Numbered from the stretch's first letter, positions 25,762 to 34,322 are shown. The stretch is 64,000 nt of DNA from an uncultured Clostridia bacterium (GCA_934277615.1 CAKQUV010000002.1:1-64000), one strand, 5' to 3'. Numbers and translations: made by a program. The notes: a model not told the origin generated them from the sequence alone.

Positions 25762-26877
25762 ATGAGCCAAAATTCAACGATAAACGGACAATCTCGCAAA
25801 ATCATAGTTTTCACGGGCGGCGGCACGGGCGGACATATCTACCCCAACCTTGCCTTGGTCGGCGAATTTGAAAAACGCGGCTTCACCCCCGTATATATAG
25901 GCGGCGACGGCGATACGCTGGAGCGCAAACTCGCCAAAAGCAACAATATTGCGTACCACGGTATCCCGACAATCAAACTTGTGCGGTCGCTATCCCCCTC
26001 GGCAATAGGAAACAATCTCAAAATTCCCTTCTCCCTCAAAAAATCCGTAGCGCAGGCAACGGCGCTACTCAAGCAAATCAAACCCGATTGCGTTTTTTCA
26101 AAAGGCGGTTTCGTATCTCTTCCCGTCGTGTGTGCGGCAAAAAAACTCGGCATCCCCACGTTTGCGCACGAGAGCGATTTAACTTTAGGTCTTGCCAACA
26201 AAATAGCCGCTCAAAAAGGCGCAACCATGCTCAAAGCCAATCCGCACTCCAAATTCAAAGGTATCTTTGTCGGCATGCCGCTAAGAGAAGAACTTTTCAA
26301 AAGCGGCAAATCTCAATCTCTCAAAACGCTCGACATAGACAATCTAGAAAATAAAAAAGTACTGCTCGTTCTGGGCGGCTCTCTCGGCGCACAGGCAATC
26401 AACGACGCGGTATCCGACAACATCGACGAATTGACAAAACGCTTTTACGTCTTGCACGTGTCCGGAAAAAACAAGTCGCAAAACTTATCGCATACGGACT
26501 ATAAGTGCTTTGAATACGCCAACGACATTTCCGCATTTTACGCCGCAAGCGACGTCGTGATATCGAGAGCAGGCGCAACTGCGGTTTTTGAAATATCCGC
26601 ACTCAGAAAACGTGCGCTTTTCATTCCTCTACCCAAAGGCATTTCCAGAGGCGATCAAATCTACAACGCCGACCTTGCCAAAGAGTACGGAGCGCAAATA
26701 TTGCTCCAAGATGTGGATTTTTCAAAGAACTTTGTCAAAGCGGTGGAAAATGCTGCGCAATCCTCCCCGATGAAAATCATCGCAAACGACGCAAACGGAA
26801 AAATTGCGGACGTCGTGTGTGATACATTGAGGCGAGGTGAAAAATGCAAAGACAAAAAACCATCGCCAAATGGCTGA
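25762..26877 (+). CDS. murG: UDP-N-acetylglucosamine:lipid II transferase MurG
   Basis: A 371-residue peripheral membrane glycosyltransferase that adds GlcNAc to lipid I to make lipid II. The N-terminal loop GGGTGGHIYPNLAL (about 19-32), the middle GGSLGAQAIND and the C-terminal SRAGATAVFEISAL with PLPKGISRGDQ are MurG hallmarks (the usual GGGH/GAxT/D pattern). The ATG at 25762 begins the family match after a short Ser/Asn stretch. No ribosome site is evident before it. It is isolated from other mur genes and is followed, with a 34-base overlap, by a membrane-anchored protein. Confidence 0.92.
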   Translation: MSQNSTINGQSRKIIVFTGGGTGGHIYPNLALVGEFEKRGFTPVYIGGDGDTLERKLAKSNNIAYHGIPTIKLVRSLSPSAIGNNLKIPFSLKKSVAQATALLKQIKPDCVFSKGGFVSLPVVCAAKKLGIPTFAHESDLTLGLANKIAAQKGATMLKANPHSKFKGIFVGMPLREELFKSGKSQSLKTLDIDNLENKKVLLVLGGSLGAQAINDAVSDNIDELTKRFYVLHVSGKNKSQNLSHTDYKCFEYANDISAFYAASDVVISRAGATAVFEISALRKRALFIPLPKGISRGDQIYNADLAKEYGAQILLQDVDFSKNFVKAVENAAQSSPMKIIANDANGKIADVVCDTLRRGEKCKDKKPSPNG

Positions 26878-28169
26878 GCGTCGTTCTTCTCACGACCATA
26901 GCAATCGCAAGTTACATTCTTTTAAGCACCATAGGCAAATCCGCCCCCTCGGACAGCGCGGTAGCAGGCGCAGGCAACACGGCGCAAACGGATATTCCCA
27001 CGCCGCCGATTGTCTATTCTTCCCTACCGAGAGCGTGCGAAACAATAGACGGATTGAGCGTCGCGCACGTCGGCGGCTCGGCGCAAGATACGATTATAGA
27101 CTATGCCAATTTCTGCGGCAAAACACTCGTGTTTTTCACGTCGCAATCTGTTGACCGAGATGTAAAAGAAAGCGGATTGTACATAGCGGTTTTCGACAGT
27201 CAAATGACGCTTGAAAACACTTTCAGAATCGCGGACGAAAACGCAAAATATCTCGCCTCTTCAATGGGCAAAAACGGACTTACCGTGTTTATTCAAAATC
27301 AAGACAAAACAGATATAATTTTGTTCGGTGAAGAAATGAAAATCAGCGCAAAAACGTCAATCGACCGCTATGAGAATATCACCCCAGTAAGCAGCGCGGA
27401 CGGTACGTATTTGTGCACTGACGGCGAGAGTATGCGCATGGTGAAAATAGACGGCGCACTCAAAGTCATTTTTGACAACTTCATTTATCAAAGCAGCGAT
27501 ATAGATATAGTCCAAACCTATTGCTTAAACGACAAAACGCTTATATTCGCGCAGGATAATAATTCCGTCAAAATTTTACAGTATTCACATAAAAGCGGTT
27601 TTATCTGTCAATTTTCGCAAGATAAAAGCACGCTTTTGCAAGTATTGCCAATCGTAGCAAGCAACGAACAGACTTTCGTAACGCTTGTAAAATCGCAAGA
27701 CCGACTTATGATAAACTCATTCGATATCGACCTGCACACGCTTCAATCTCGCTCTCTTCCCTCTTCCGATAAAACAATAATACTAACAACCGATATCGGC
27801 ATAGAAGTACTTTGCGGCGGCGATATAATCCGCTATTGTCCTCACCTCGATTTCCTTGCAAAAAGCGAAATCGCAAACCCCGAACTTATAGAAAATTCAA
27901 CCGAATATCACGCCGTCTGCGGCGCAGAAAATTACTTTATTTCAAAGACCAAAAACGGCTTTGTTTTGCTCAAAAAAACAGGCGATAATCTCTCCGAAAT
28001 TTTTGCTTGCAACCAAGCCGATTTACCCCTCGTCCAAGCAGTCAAAACCATCGATAATTCCATGCGTTTTTCTCTGTTTTTCGATTGCGATAACACGGAA
28101 GAATTTTCGTATATGTGCTTTGGCGACAAAGACGTCTTTTATTTGTCGTTGACAACAAGCACGTCTTGA
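26844..28169 (+). CDS. Membrane-anchored extracytoplasmic protein, function unknown
   Basis: A 441-residue protein with one N-terminal hydrophobic helix at about 10-30 and no lipobox Cys, so it is likely a signal-anchor with the rest outside. The body alternates strands and short turns (for example FDSQMTLENTF, DGALKVIFDNF, CGGDIIRYC), suggesting a beta-propeller-like fold. No catalytic motif is recognised. The start is supported by GAGGTG five bases upstream inside the murG end, implying translational coupling with murG. A cell-wall role is inferred from that coupling only. Confidence 0.7.
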   Translation: MQRQKTIAKWLSVVLLTTIAIASYILLSTIGKSAPSDSAVAGAGNTAQTDIPTPPIVYSSLPRACETIDGLSVAHVGGSAQDTIIDYANFCGKTLVFFTSQSVDRDVKESGLYIAVFDSQMTLENTFRIADENAKYLASSMGKNGLTVFIQNQDKTDIILFGEEMKISAKTSIDRYENITPVSSADGTYLCTDGESMRMVKIDGALKVIFDNFIYQSSDIDIVQTYCLNDKTLIFAQDNNSVKILQYSHKSGFICQFSQDKSTLLQVLPIVASNEQTFVTLVKSQDRLMINSFDIDLHTLQSRSLPSSDKTIILTTDIGIEVLCGGDIIRYCPHLDFLAKSEIANPELIENSTEYHAVCGAENYFISKTKNGFVLLKKTGDNLSEIFACNQADLPLVQAVKTIDNSMRFSLFFDCDNTEEFSYMCFGDKDVFYLSLTTSTS

Positions 28170-28221
28170 CATATACTTAATTTATAGAGCAAAGCGTGCG
28201 CACATGGAATATTCCTCAACT

Positions 28222-28320
28222 CGCACGCAGTGCGAATATCACTTTTGGCGCAGCCAAAAATATCACTGTTGCGTCAGCAACAATATCACTCTCGCATAGC
28301 GAGAATATCACTTTCATCTA
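28222..28320. repeat. Hairpin array 1 with constant aatatcact linker
   Basis: Consecutive hairpins are CGCAC-gca-GTGCG, TTTTGGC-gca-GCCAAAA, TGTTGC-gtca-GCAACA and TCTCGC-ata-GCGAGA, each followed by (a)atatcact. A last TTCAT-ct-ATGAA reaches the ATG of the next ORF. The stems differ completely between units yet are all perfectly paired, while the linker is constant. A GGAATATTCC palindrome lies at 28207-28216. The same layout recurs at 35490-35602. Confidence 0.9.
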
Positions 28321-28709
28321 TGAAGAAAGATCAAGCCCAAAACGTTCAAAACACCCAACCCTATTCCAATATGAAAGCGCGCAGAGTCGTGCTGATTTTG
28401 GGTTTCGTGATGACGCTTATCGGCTTTATCGCCGCGCTTTACGCCTCTCTTGCGCTCTTCTTTCCCTCATTGTGCGTTCCAAAGGACGTGCTTCCCTTCA
28501 AGAGCATAACGACGCTTTACGTTGTTAGTATGTCTTTGTCATTCCTCGGCATAGTGTTTGCCGTCGCGGGTGCAAATACGCAAAAAGCAATCGCAAGATT
28601 ATCTTTCTTCTTCGGCACGGTAGCCTTCATCGGTTCCGCGGGATTTTTGGTTGTCCTTCTTCTCGTCAACTTCTTCCCCTTCCAAGCGATAGGCAATCTT
28701 CTGTCCTAA
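28320..28709 (+). CDS. Small polytopic membrane protein, function unknown
   Basis: A 129-residue protein starting at ATG 28320 (MKKDQAQ). A longer frame from 28230 would translate the hairpin array and is rejected. Three hydrophobic segments lie at about 22-45, 63-85 and 95-125. No ribosome site precedes the ATG, which sits in the last hairpin of the array, so the start is uncertain; ATG 28371 (MKARRV) is the alternative. A terminator follows at 28731. No family is recognised. Confidence 0.6.
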   Translation: MKKDQAQNVQNTQPYSNMKARRVVLILGFVMTLIGFIAALYASLALFFPSLCVPKDVLPFKSITTLYVVSMSLSFLGIVFAVAGANTQKAIARLSFFFGTVAFIGSAGFLVVLLLVNFFPFQAIGNLLS

Positions 28710-28730
28710 TCATTTTTAACAGCATAAAAA

Positions 28731-28757
28731 AAGCAACCACTTTGCGGTTGCTTTTGC
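28731..28757 (+). terminator. Intrinsic terminator
   Basis: AAGCAACC and GGTTGCTT pair around a seven-base loop, flanked by A7 and TTTT. It ends the murG-side run. Confidence 0.85.
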
Positions 28758-28921
28758 TTATTCAACTGTTCTTAACAATGTATTAATTATCGCCTGATCA
28801 AACCTCACACGAAATCGAAACGTTTTTCAAACAATTCAATTAGCATATAATTTCCGTCTCAAAACAATTTCGACCTTGAACGTGACATAATTTTTATTAA
28901 AAAATCGCATAAAAATCAACG

Positions 28922-28951
28922 AAAAAAGCCCTATTTTTTTAGGACTTTTTT
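28922..28951. terminator. Terminator after the Gx transporter gene (likely bidirectional)
   Basis: AAAAAAGCCCTA pairs with TAGGACTTTTT with one mismatch. Both flanks are A or T tracts, so it can act on the minus-strand gene ending at 28978. The 28758-28921 stretch is otherwise AT-rich with nothing recognisable. Confidence 0.7.
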
Positions 28952-28977
28952 AATAAAAAATTGCGATTTTTCAAAGC

Positions 28978-29535
28978 TTATTCGTCGATTTTTTCGTCAT
29001 CGGCGGTTTGGCGGTAGTATTCGATTTGGTCAAACTCGGGACGTTTTATGGTTTTGCACACGAAATAACAAATAGTACCCGTCGCAAACCCCGCAAGCGC
29101 GCCTGCAAGCATCATGTACGGAAGATATGCAAATACACTTTTTCCGATGATCGCGCAAGCAACGCAAATTTGAATGAAATTGTGTAATATTCCGCCCGCC
29201 ATAGACACCGCGCAAACGCTAAAAAATTTCGTTTTGTACAAAAGCACCATTGCCGTGTACGCAACGAAAGCGGACGGAAGCGACCACAAAAGCGCAATAT
29301 AATTGCCTGCAAAAACGGCGGTCAAAACGCACCTCAACACGAGCACGATGTACCCTTCCCACACACCGAGGCACAAAAAGCACGCAAGCAAGACCACGTT
29401 GCCTAGCCCTATTTTTGCATAAGGCAAAACGGGAATTATCGGCGGAAGATAACTCTCTATAAGCGACACTATGAGTGCAAGCGCAAGGAACAATCCCGCA
29501 AGTGCGACTTTTTTCGTATTGAATTTCGCTTTCAT
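28978..29535 (-). CDS. Gx transporter family protein (Hpre_diP_synt_I type)
   Basis: A 185-residue membrane protein with about five to six hydrophobic segments and the conserved start LAGLFLALALIVSLIE followed by PPIIPVLPYAKIGLGN, characteristic of the family once annotated as heptaprenyl diphosphate synthase component I. Structurally it resembles ECF-type substrate-binding subunits. In Clostridia it is often next to a NusG-domain-II protein and ApbE, as here, and that context ties it to flavin or redox metabolism rather than isoprenoids. Specific substrate unknown. Confidence 0.85.
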   Translation of the reverse strand: MKAKFNTKKVALAGLFLALALIVSLIESYLPPIIPVLPYAKIGLGNVVLLACFLCLGVWEGYIVLVLRCVLTAVFAGNYIALLWSLPSAFVAYTAMVLLYKTKFFSVCAVSMAGGILHNFIQICVACAIIGKSVFAYLPYMMLAGALAGFATGTICYFVCKTIKRPEFDQIEYYRQTADDEKIDE

Positions 29536-29693
29536 TTTTGCCTAATTTTGCCTTTGTTTTTACTATATTACTTTCAATTGGTTATAGGTTTCAGCACCGC
29601 TTATACCGTTCGTTCCGTTTGCATTGAAACTAACGATTTGCGGTTATTGTTTACCATTTTGTGTTTACCGTTTTGCTTTATCAGTTTTTGCGT

Positions 29694-30074
29694 TTAGGTT
29701 ATTGCGTCCACCTCTCTTGCAACCATCTTGATTACCACCTTATTAGGCAGGCAAACAATCATGCCGCCGTCGGTTCCGATTGCGCTTGAATGCACGCAAA
29801 GTTGCTCCGAGCAATTGCTGTTTTTGACGGAGATTTTGCCGTCTTTCACCTCGATAGTCATCTTGCCGTCAAGGATATCAAGCGTTGTATTCTCTCTCAA
29901 ATCCAGCCTGTATTTAAGCTCGCCGTCAACGTAAATTTCCGCTTCGTCGGCATCCGAGCGCAGTGCGAATACAAGCGTCAAAACGATTAACACAACAACG
30001 ATAAGGACGATTGCTATATCGCCCTTTTTGAAAAAATCTTTGTATTTCCCGTTTGTCGTTTTTGTGCTTTTCAT
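29694..30074 (-). CDS. NusG domain II-containing membrane-anchored protein
   Basis: A 126-residue protein with an N-terminal cytoplasmic stretch, one membrane helix at about 19-39 and an outside beta domain. The domain has the NusG-domain-II pattern VDGELKYRLDL, DGKMTIEVKDGKISV and the ending NSNCSEQLCVHSSAI followed by IVCLPNKVVI. The paired cysteines in the latter are typical of this family. The family co-occurs with ApbE and flavinylated electron-transfer proteins; its precise role is unknown. The gaps to both neighbours (about 130-160 bases) are AT-rich without clear signals. Confidence 0.85.
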   Translation of the reverse strand: MKSTKTTNGKYKDFFKKGDIAIVLIVVVLIVLTLVFALRSDADEAEIYVDGELKYRLDLRENTTLDILDGKMTIEVKDGKISVKNSNCSEQLCVHSSAIGTDGGMIVCLPNKVVIKMVAREVDAIT

Positions 30075-30200
30075 ATCAAAAAACCGCTTTTATATATGCA
30101 AAACGCAAGGATAAACCTTGTTTTATTTGATTTTGATGTTTTTATTGCCAACCGCAACACGCAGCTGTTGCGCTTGAGATCTGCTATGTTTTTGCTTATA

Positions 30201-31202
30201 TTATTTGATTTCTATCGATATATCTCCGACAGTTGCAACGTTGTTGTTGCCGTCAATTACAACGGCTTTCAAACCGAGCTTTTCAAGCAATACCATGCCC
30301 TTTTGTTTGCCGAGCACGACAACCGCGGTTGCCACTGCGTCGGATATTGCGCCGTCCGTTGAAATGACGCTGCAGGATATCACTCCGTTCTCTCCGCTCG
30401 TATCGCATGGTGTGCCGGTCAGAGGGTTGATGATGTGGTGATAGATCGTATCGTCGATTGTATAATACCTTTCATAATCGCCGCTCGTTGCCACGCACTC
30501 GCCGTTTTGAAGAGTGAATTTTGCAAAATACGACGTCGTGTATTGTCTATCCGAGCGCGCGGGGTTTGCAATGCCCACGGAGTAATTTTTGCCTTTTGCG
30601 CCTATGTTTCCGCCAAGGTTTACGAGCGCGCGCTTTTGAACCATATCGAGAGATTTTTGCACGGCGTAGCCTTTTGCCACTCCGCCGAAGTCGAGCATTG
30701 CACCTTCTTTGAGCTTGGTGATTGTGTTGTTTTCAAAATCTGCTGCGAAGCTGTCTTTGAGCCCTACAACCGCTTTTGCCTCGTCGATTTGCTCTTGCGT
30801 GGGCAAAGAATGCTTTTCCCATTTATCGAACAAGTCGCCTGAAAATTTCCACAGTCTAACAAGCGGATATATTGACGGATCGTATGCCCCGTCGGACGCC
30901 TCATACACGGACAATGCGATCTTGAAAATTTCCATTGTCGTATCCGAGCATTTGACCGCTTCTCCCGCCGTGGAATTGTTGATTTTGTTTAAGTCGCTGC
31001 CCTCGATTGTCGGCGAAAGCAAATCGTCCAGAGATTGCATATATGAATCGATATCTTCAACCGCCTTTGAAGAACCTATGCCTTCCGCTTTGATATCAAG
31101 CACCGTGCCGAAAACGAAATATTGCTCCGCCCTGTCGCAAGCAGTGAGCGAAGCAATGGAAATTATGATTATTAAGCTTAAAATGAACGCTTTTTTCTTC
31201 AA
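30201..31202 (-). CDS. apbE: FAD:protein FMN transferase ApbE (lipoprotein)
   Basis: A 333-residue enzyme that transfers FMN from FAD to a Thr or Ser of target proteins outside the membrane. It begins with TTG at 31202, with TAGG eight bases before it. The signal peptide ends in lipobox LTAC (Cys22). Family motifs are FFG-like YFVFGTVLDI, LDFGGVAKGYAVQ near residues 170-182, GGNIGAKGK, ATSGDYERYY, HIINPLTGTP and DGAISDAVATAVVVLG with the Mg-site Asp residues. Likely targets in this window are RnfD and RnfG, which carry Thr in the required context. Confidence 0.95.
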   Translation of the reverse strand: MKKKAFILSLIIIISIASLTACDRAEQYFVFGTVLDIKAEGIGSSKAVEDIDSYMQSLDDLLSPTIEGSDLNKINNSTAGEAVKCSDTTMEIFKIALSVYEASDGAYDPSIYPLVRLWKFSGDLFDKWEKHSLPTQEQIDEAKAVVGLKDSFAADFENNTITKLKEGAMLDFGGVAKGYAVQKSLDMVQKRALVNLGGNIGAKGKNYSVGIANPARSDRQYTTSYFAKFTLQNGECVATSGDYERYYTIDDTIYHHIINPLTGTPCDTSGENGVISCSVISTDGAISDAVATAVVVLGKQKGMVLLEKLGLKAVVIDGNNNVATVGDISIEIK

Positions 31203-31248
31203 AGCAAAACCTACTAATTTGGCTATAAATCTAATCCGACTATAAAAC

Positions 31249-32106
31249 TTATTTGGTCATAAATATGATACCGATTGTGCCAGGACCTGCATGAGCGCCG
31301 ATGACGGGGCCGATTGGTTGTTGCCATACGTCCGCCTTTGCGTCGATTTCTTTGACCTTGGCTGCAAATTCATCCGAAACGCCCCTGTTGTCTGCATCGA
31401 CAAGGATGACGGGCGCGGGTATATCTGCATTGTATTTTTCGACAAACATATCGAGCATATACTTGTATGCTTTCTTTGTGCCGTTGGCTTTGTTGCAAAC
31501 GTCCAATTTGCCGTCGATTACGGTAAGCACGGGCTTGATGTTGAGAAGATTGCCGATTTTGGCTTTTGCAGGCGAAATACGACCGCCGCGCGCAAGATAT
31601 TTCATATCGTCAACCACAAAATAGATGCCCACTTTGCCGACAATCGCATCCAAATACTCGCAAGTTTTGTCAATATCGTCGCCGTGTTCTCTGCAATATT
31701 TTGCTCCGAGATAAACCAAAATACCTGCGCCAACGCAAATATTGAGAGTGTCGAATTTGCGGAATTTCACGCCCGGATATTTGGCGTCAAGCTCCTTGAT
31801 TGCAAGGTCGAGATACGCAAAAGTGCCCGACAATTGCGATGAAAACGCTATGTACAAGATATCTTCGCCTGCCTTGAAATACGGTTCGAAAATATCGTAA
31901 TAAATCTGTTGATTGAGTCCTGCCGTTGACGCGCTTGCGCCTGCTTTCATCTTTGCAAAAAACTCGGCGGTGTCGCCCGACTGACCGAGGTCGGCAAGTT
32001 TCTCTTCACCGTCGATGACGTACGGCATACGAATGACTTTCAGATCGAGTTCCTCGGCATGGGTATACCAAAGTTCGCAATCGGTGTCGCAAAAAATGAC
32101 TGCCAT
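31249..32106 (-). CDS. DegV family fatty-acid-binding protein
   Basis: A 285-residue DegV/FakB-like protein, starting at ATG 32106 with GGAGGA seven bases upstream (upstream codons of the longer frame precede the ribosome site). Typical segments: DTDCELWY at the N-terminus, ASTAGLNQQIYYDIF (fatty-acid head-group Thr/Ser region, ordinarily tSqPs), FSSQLSGTF, KYLARGGRISPAKA and a C-terminal IGPVIGAHAGPGTIGI. The family binds fatty acids, often as partner of a FakA kinase; no fakA is present here. It has its own promoter and is separated from apbE by 46 bases. Confidence 0.9.
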   Translation of the reverse strand: MAVIFCDTDCELWYTHAEELDLKVIRMPYVIDGEEKLADLGQSGDTAEFFAKMKAGASASTAGLNQQIYYDIFEPYFKAGEDILYIAFSSQLSGTFAYLDLAIKELDAKYPGVKFRKFDTLNICVGAGILVYLGAKYCREHGDDIDKTCEYLDAIVGKVGIYFVVDDMKYLARGGRISPAKAKIGNLLNIKPVLTVIDGKLDVCNKANGTKKAYKYMLDMFVEKYNADIPAPVILVDADNRGVSDEFAAKVKEIDAKADVWQQPIGPVIGAHAGPGTIGIIFMTK

Positions 32107-32162
32107 TATACATTCCTCCGCGCTGCGTGCGCAACGCATATATAGTTAGTAGTTGCACAAAT

Positions 32163-32191
32163 ATAATATTATAGACAACGATATTTGTCAA
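32163..32191 (-). promoter_or_regulatory. Promoter of the degV-like gene
   Basis: Minus strand TTGACA, 17 bases, TATTAT, about 57 bases upstream of the ATG. The remaining 32192-32388 is AT-rich leader for the divergent protease gene. Confidence 0.7.
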
Positions 32192-32388
32192 CTTGTAGCG
32201 TTTCTTTTGCGCTCTTTCATATTCAAGCCGCAAATACGTCCGATTTTTCGCTTGTTTTGCGGATTGGTGCGCAATATGGCAAACAACAACGAATATTTGC
32301 ATAAAAATTATAAATTTTTGCAGTTTTAATACTCGTTTAAGTTTGAAACACTATTATCATGTTACAAAAATGAGAAAGAGGCATTTTT

Positions 32389-33495
32389 ATGGACGATTTC
32401 AACAACTTCTTTGACGATCAAAGAGAAACGCAACCGCAACACACTCCCGTGTATCACACGCCCGAGCCCAAAAATCACAACAAGCTCAATGCCGCAACCA
32501 TTATCTGCATTGTCGTGGCGGCTGTTATGTGCGTTGTGGTACTTGTCAACGTCATTGTGCTTGCAAGCCTGAAGCAAACCATTGCGGAAGAATATGCGGC
32601 GTCTATTTCCGAGAGCATGAAACAACAATACCGCGACGCAATCGACGAGGCGTTGAGCGGAACGGATATAGTTGACGATATCACGGATCATGCAGCGCAA
32701 GAGGCGCTTGACAGACTCAACTATGCTGTAGGTCAAGTCGCAGACAAATACTGCTCCGCTTCCGTTGCAAGACTCTATATGTACACCGACTCTTCCTCGA
32801 GTTACGGCGTTGCAAGCGGATTTTTGGTTACTGACACCGACTCAACGGGAACTACGCAAAGATACTTGCTCACCAACGCACACTGCGCGAGATACGTGCT
32901 TGAAACAAAAACTGGCTTTGGAATTTATCAAAGAGTCTCGTATAGTTGGGAATCTTATAAAAAAATCATTGCAATCTTCGATGGCGAGGATACTCAATAT
33001 AACGTCGAAATAGTCGCATACGGCGGATATGATGACAAAAATTTAGATGCGGAAAACGACCAAGCGGATATCGCAATCTTGAGAATTAAAGGTACGCAAC
33101 CTTCAAACGAAGCGCACCCCTCTCTCCAAATCGCAACCACAGACGTAAAACGCGGTGACCCCGTTGCGCTTATCGGCAACCCCGAAGGTATCGGCGAAAA
33201 AAACAGTATTACTTCAGGCTCTGTATCGCAACCCGATATCACTCTCTCCTCTTGGGGCGCAGGTACGTTCATTATGACGGACGCGGCGGTCAACGGCGGT
33301 AACAGCGGTGGCCCGATGGTCAATATCTACGGCAAAGTGGTCGGCATTGTCGAATCCAAACTTGCCGACGACAGCATCGACAATATGGGCTTTGCACTCT
33401 CTGTGGATACGATAAGAGATTTTGTAACATGGGCGCAAAAACCTGCCAATAACGTGCTCGGAGCGGACTTGAGTGAAATTTTCAAAAAATTGTAA
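32389..33495 (+). CDS. Membrane-anchored trypsin-like (HtrA-type) serine protease
   Basis: A 368-residue protein with a short Gln/His-rich cytoplasmic N-terminus, one membrane helix at about 36-58, a helical stalk (about 60-125) and a chymotrypsin-fold domain outside. Catalytic residues sit in LLTNAHC, NDQADIAIL and NGGNSGGPM. No PDZ domain follows; the protein ends about 45 residues after the Ser motif block. This makes it a PDZ-less relative of HtrA/DegP. GAGG lies eight bases before the ATG. An independent small RNA promoter begins 23 bases after its stop. Confidence 0.88.
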   Translation: MDDFNNFFDDQRETQPQHTPVYHTPEPKNHNKLNAATIICIVVAAVMCVVVLVNVIVLASLKQTIAEEYAASISESMKQQYRDAIDEALSGTDIVDDITDHAAQEALDRLNYAVGQVADKYCSASVARLYMYTDSSSSYGVASGFLVTDTDSTGTTQRYLLTNAHCARYVLETKTGFGIYQRVSYSWESYKKIIAIFDGEDTQYNVEIVAYGGYDDKNLDAENDQADIAILRIKGTQPSNEAHPSLQIATTDVKRGDPVALIGNPEGIGEKNSITSGSVSQPDITLSSWGAGTFIMTDAAVNGGNSGGPMVNIYGKVVGIVESKLADDSIDNMGFALSVDTIRDFVTWAQKPANNVLGADLSEIFKKL

Positions 33496-33517
33496 TAAAA
33501 TGGGCATAAAAATACTA

Positions 33518-33545
33518 TTGACAAATAGAAAAGATATGCTATAAT
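33518..33545 (+). promoter_or_regulatory. Strong sigma-A promoter of a probable small RNA
   Basis: Perfect TTGACA and TATAAT with a 16-base spacer. No ORF with a ribosome site follows before a terminator at 33601-33632. Confidence 0.8.
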
Positions 33546-33551
33546 TTAGAT

Positions 33552-33632
33552 AATCTCCCCAATTTGTCGGCACTTATTTATCCTCCCTATGCCGACGAGA
33601 AAAATCCCTGCGTTTTGCAGGGATTTTCTTTT
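33552..33632 (+). ncRNA. Probable small RNA with anti-Shine-Dalgarno loop
   Basis: A predicted transcript of about 80 bases. It starts with an unpaired stretch holding CCCC, then a hairpin with stem GTCGGCA/TGCCGAC (33566-33572 and 33590-33596) whose 17-base loop contains TCCTCCC, complementary to Shine-Dalgarno sequences. It ends in an intrinsic terminator AAAATCCCTGC/GCAGGGATTTT plus TTTT. The layout matches trans-acting small RNAs of Gram-positives that bind ribosome sites through C-rich loops. Expression and targets are inference. Confidence 0.65.
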
Positions 33633-33740
33633 GCTCGAATTTCGGGACTTATTTGAACGATATCAAGCGCAATTCCATTGCAAAATTCCTTACAAGTATA
33701 AATCCATCGGCTCAACTGTTGGTATCTTATAACAAAAAAA

Positions 33741-33759
33741 AAGCGAGCGTGGCTCGCTT
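33741..33759 (-). terminator. Terminator downstream of the 33894 lipoprotein gene
   Basis: AAGCGAGC-gtg... pairs with GCTCGCTT over eight bases. On the minus strand it is followed by nine T. Confidence 0.75.
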
Positions 33760-33893
33760 CTATATTGTGATTGATTTGTTTTGTTTAACCTTAGCTTGTT
33801 TTTGCAATTGATAAAACGTTTGAGCTTCTGACGATGAACATCATTTTCAATGCCCAAAACGCTGTTTGGCTGCGCTTGCAAGCTTAATCTCTA

Positions 33894-34322
33894 TCAATAA
33901 GAGCGTGCGATTGCGACAAGTTCATAATAACCGCACATAACCACTCTGTCATAGATGTACGTGCTCCACTTCTCAAGTGCGTTGTCGGCAACATACGCGT
34001 CCGCTTTGTCCTTTGCCCACTCTGCCGCCGCATCGCTTCCGGCAAAGATTACATAAAGCTCCTGCACCGCTTCGGTTTCTACGCCGTCAATAGTCGACGT
34101 GTAGGTCTTGGTGCAATGCATAAGATCCTCAAACGTATAATCGCGTTCGCCGTCCTTGGTGATGGGCGTTGTGCGCTCGTATGTGTAAGACACGCCAGCC
34201 TCGTCAAGACGCTTTTTGACATTGTTCTTTTGCATACCGATTTTTAGACACGAAGTCAGCATGACGGCAAGCACAAGCATCAGAGTAAAGACAGATAAAA
34301 ATGTAAACAGCTTCTTTTTCAT
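33894..34322 (-). CDS. Small lipoprotein, function unknown
   Basis: A 142-residue exported protein with signal peptide and lipobox LTSC (Cys25). The mature part begins LKIGMQKNNVKKRLDEAGVS, a region that resembles small lipoproteins in which a short helix-turn precedes a single alpha/beta domain. It ends with an apparent helix and ARSY. There is no known family or motif. It is monocistronic, with a terminator about 135 bases downstream. Confidence 0.7.
   Translation of the reverse strand: MKKKLFTFLSVFTLMLVLAVMLTSCLKIGMQKNNVKKRLDEAGVSYTYERTTPITKDGERDYTFEDLMHCTKTYTSTIDGVETEAVQELYVIFAGSDAAAEWAKDKADAYVADNALEKWSTYIYDRVVMCGYYELVAIARSY

Larger units (their letters stand above)
33496..33893. other. 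Intergenic region with small RNA gene and a minus-strand terminator
   Basis: About 400 bases without a supportable protein gene. It contains a near-consensus promoter and probable small RNA (33518-33632), AT-rich spacer, a minus-strand terminator (33741-33759) and the 3' flank of the lipoprotein gene. A minus-strand frame of 63 codons at 33690-33881 overlaps the terminator and is rejected. Confidence 0.6.

Noticed and set aside
28230..28319. Longer N-terminus for the small membrane protein
   Set aside because: It would translate the hairpin array. The predicted sequence is Arg/Ile/Ser-rich and unlike a membrane-protein start.
28222..28320. CRISPR array
   Set aside because: The constant piece is only nine bases and the variable pieces are perfect palindromes rather than unique spacers. 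No cas genes are present.
33690..33881. 63-codon minus-strand ORF
   Set aside because: It runs through a terminator hairpin, has no ribosome site and no recognisable protein features.
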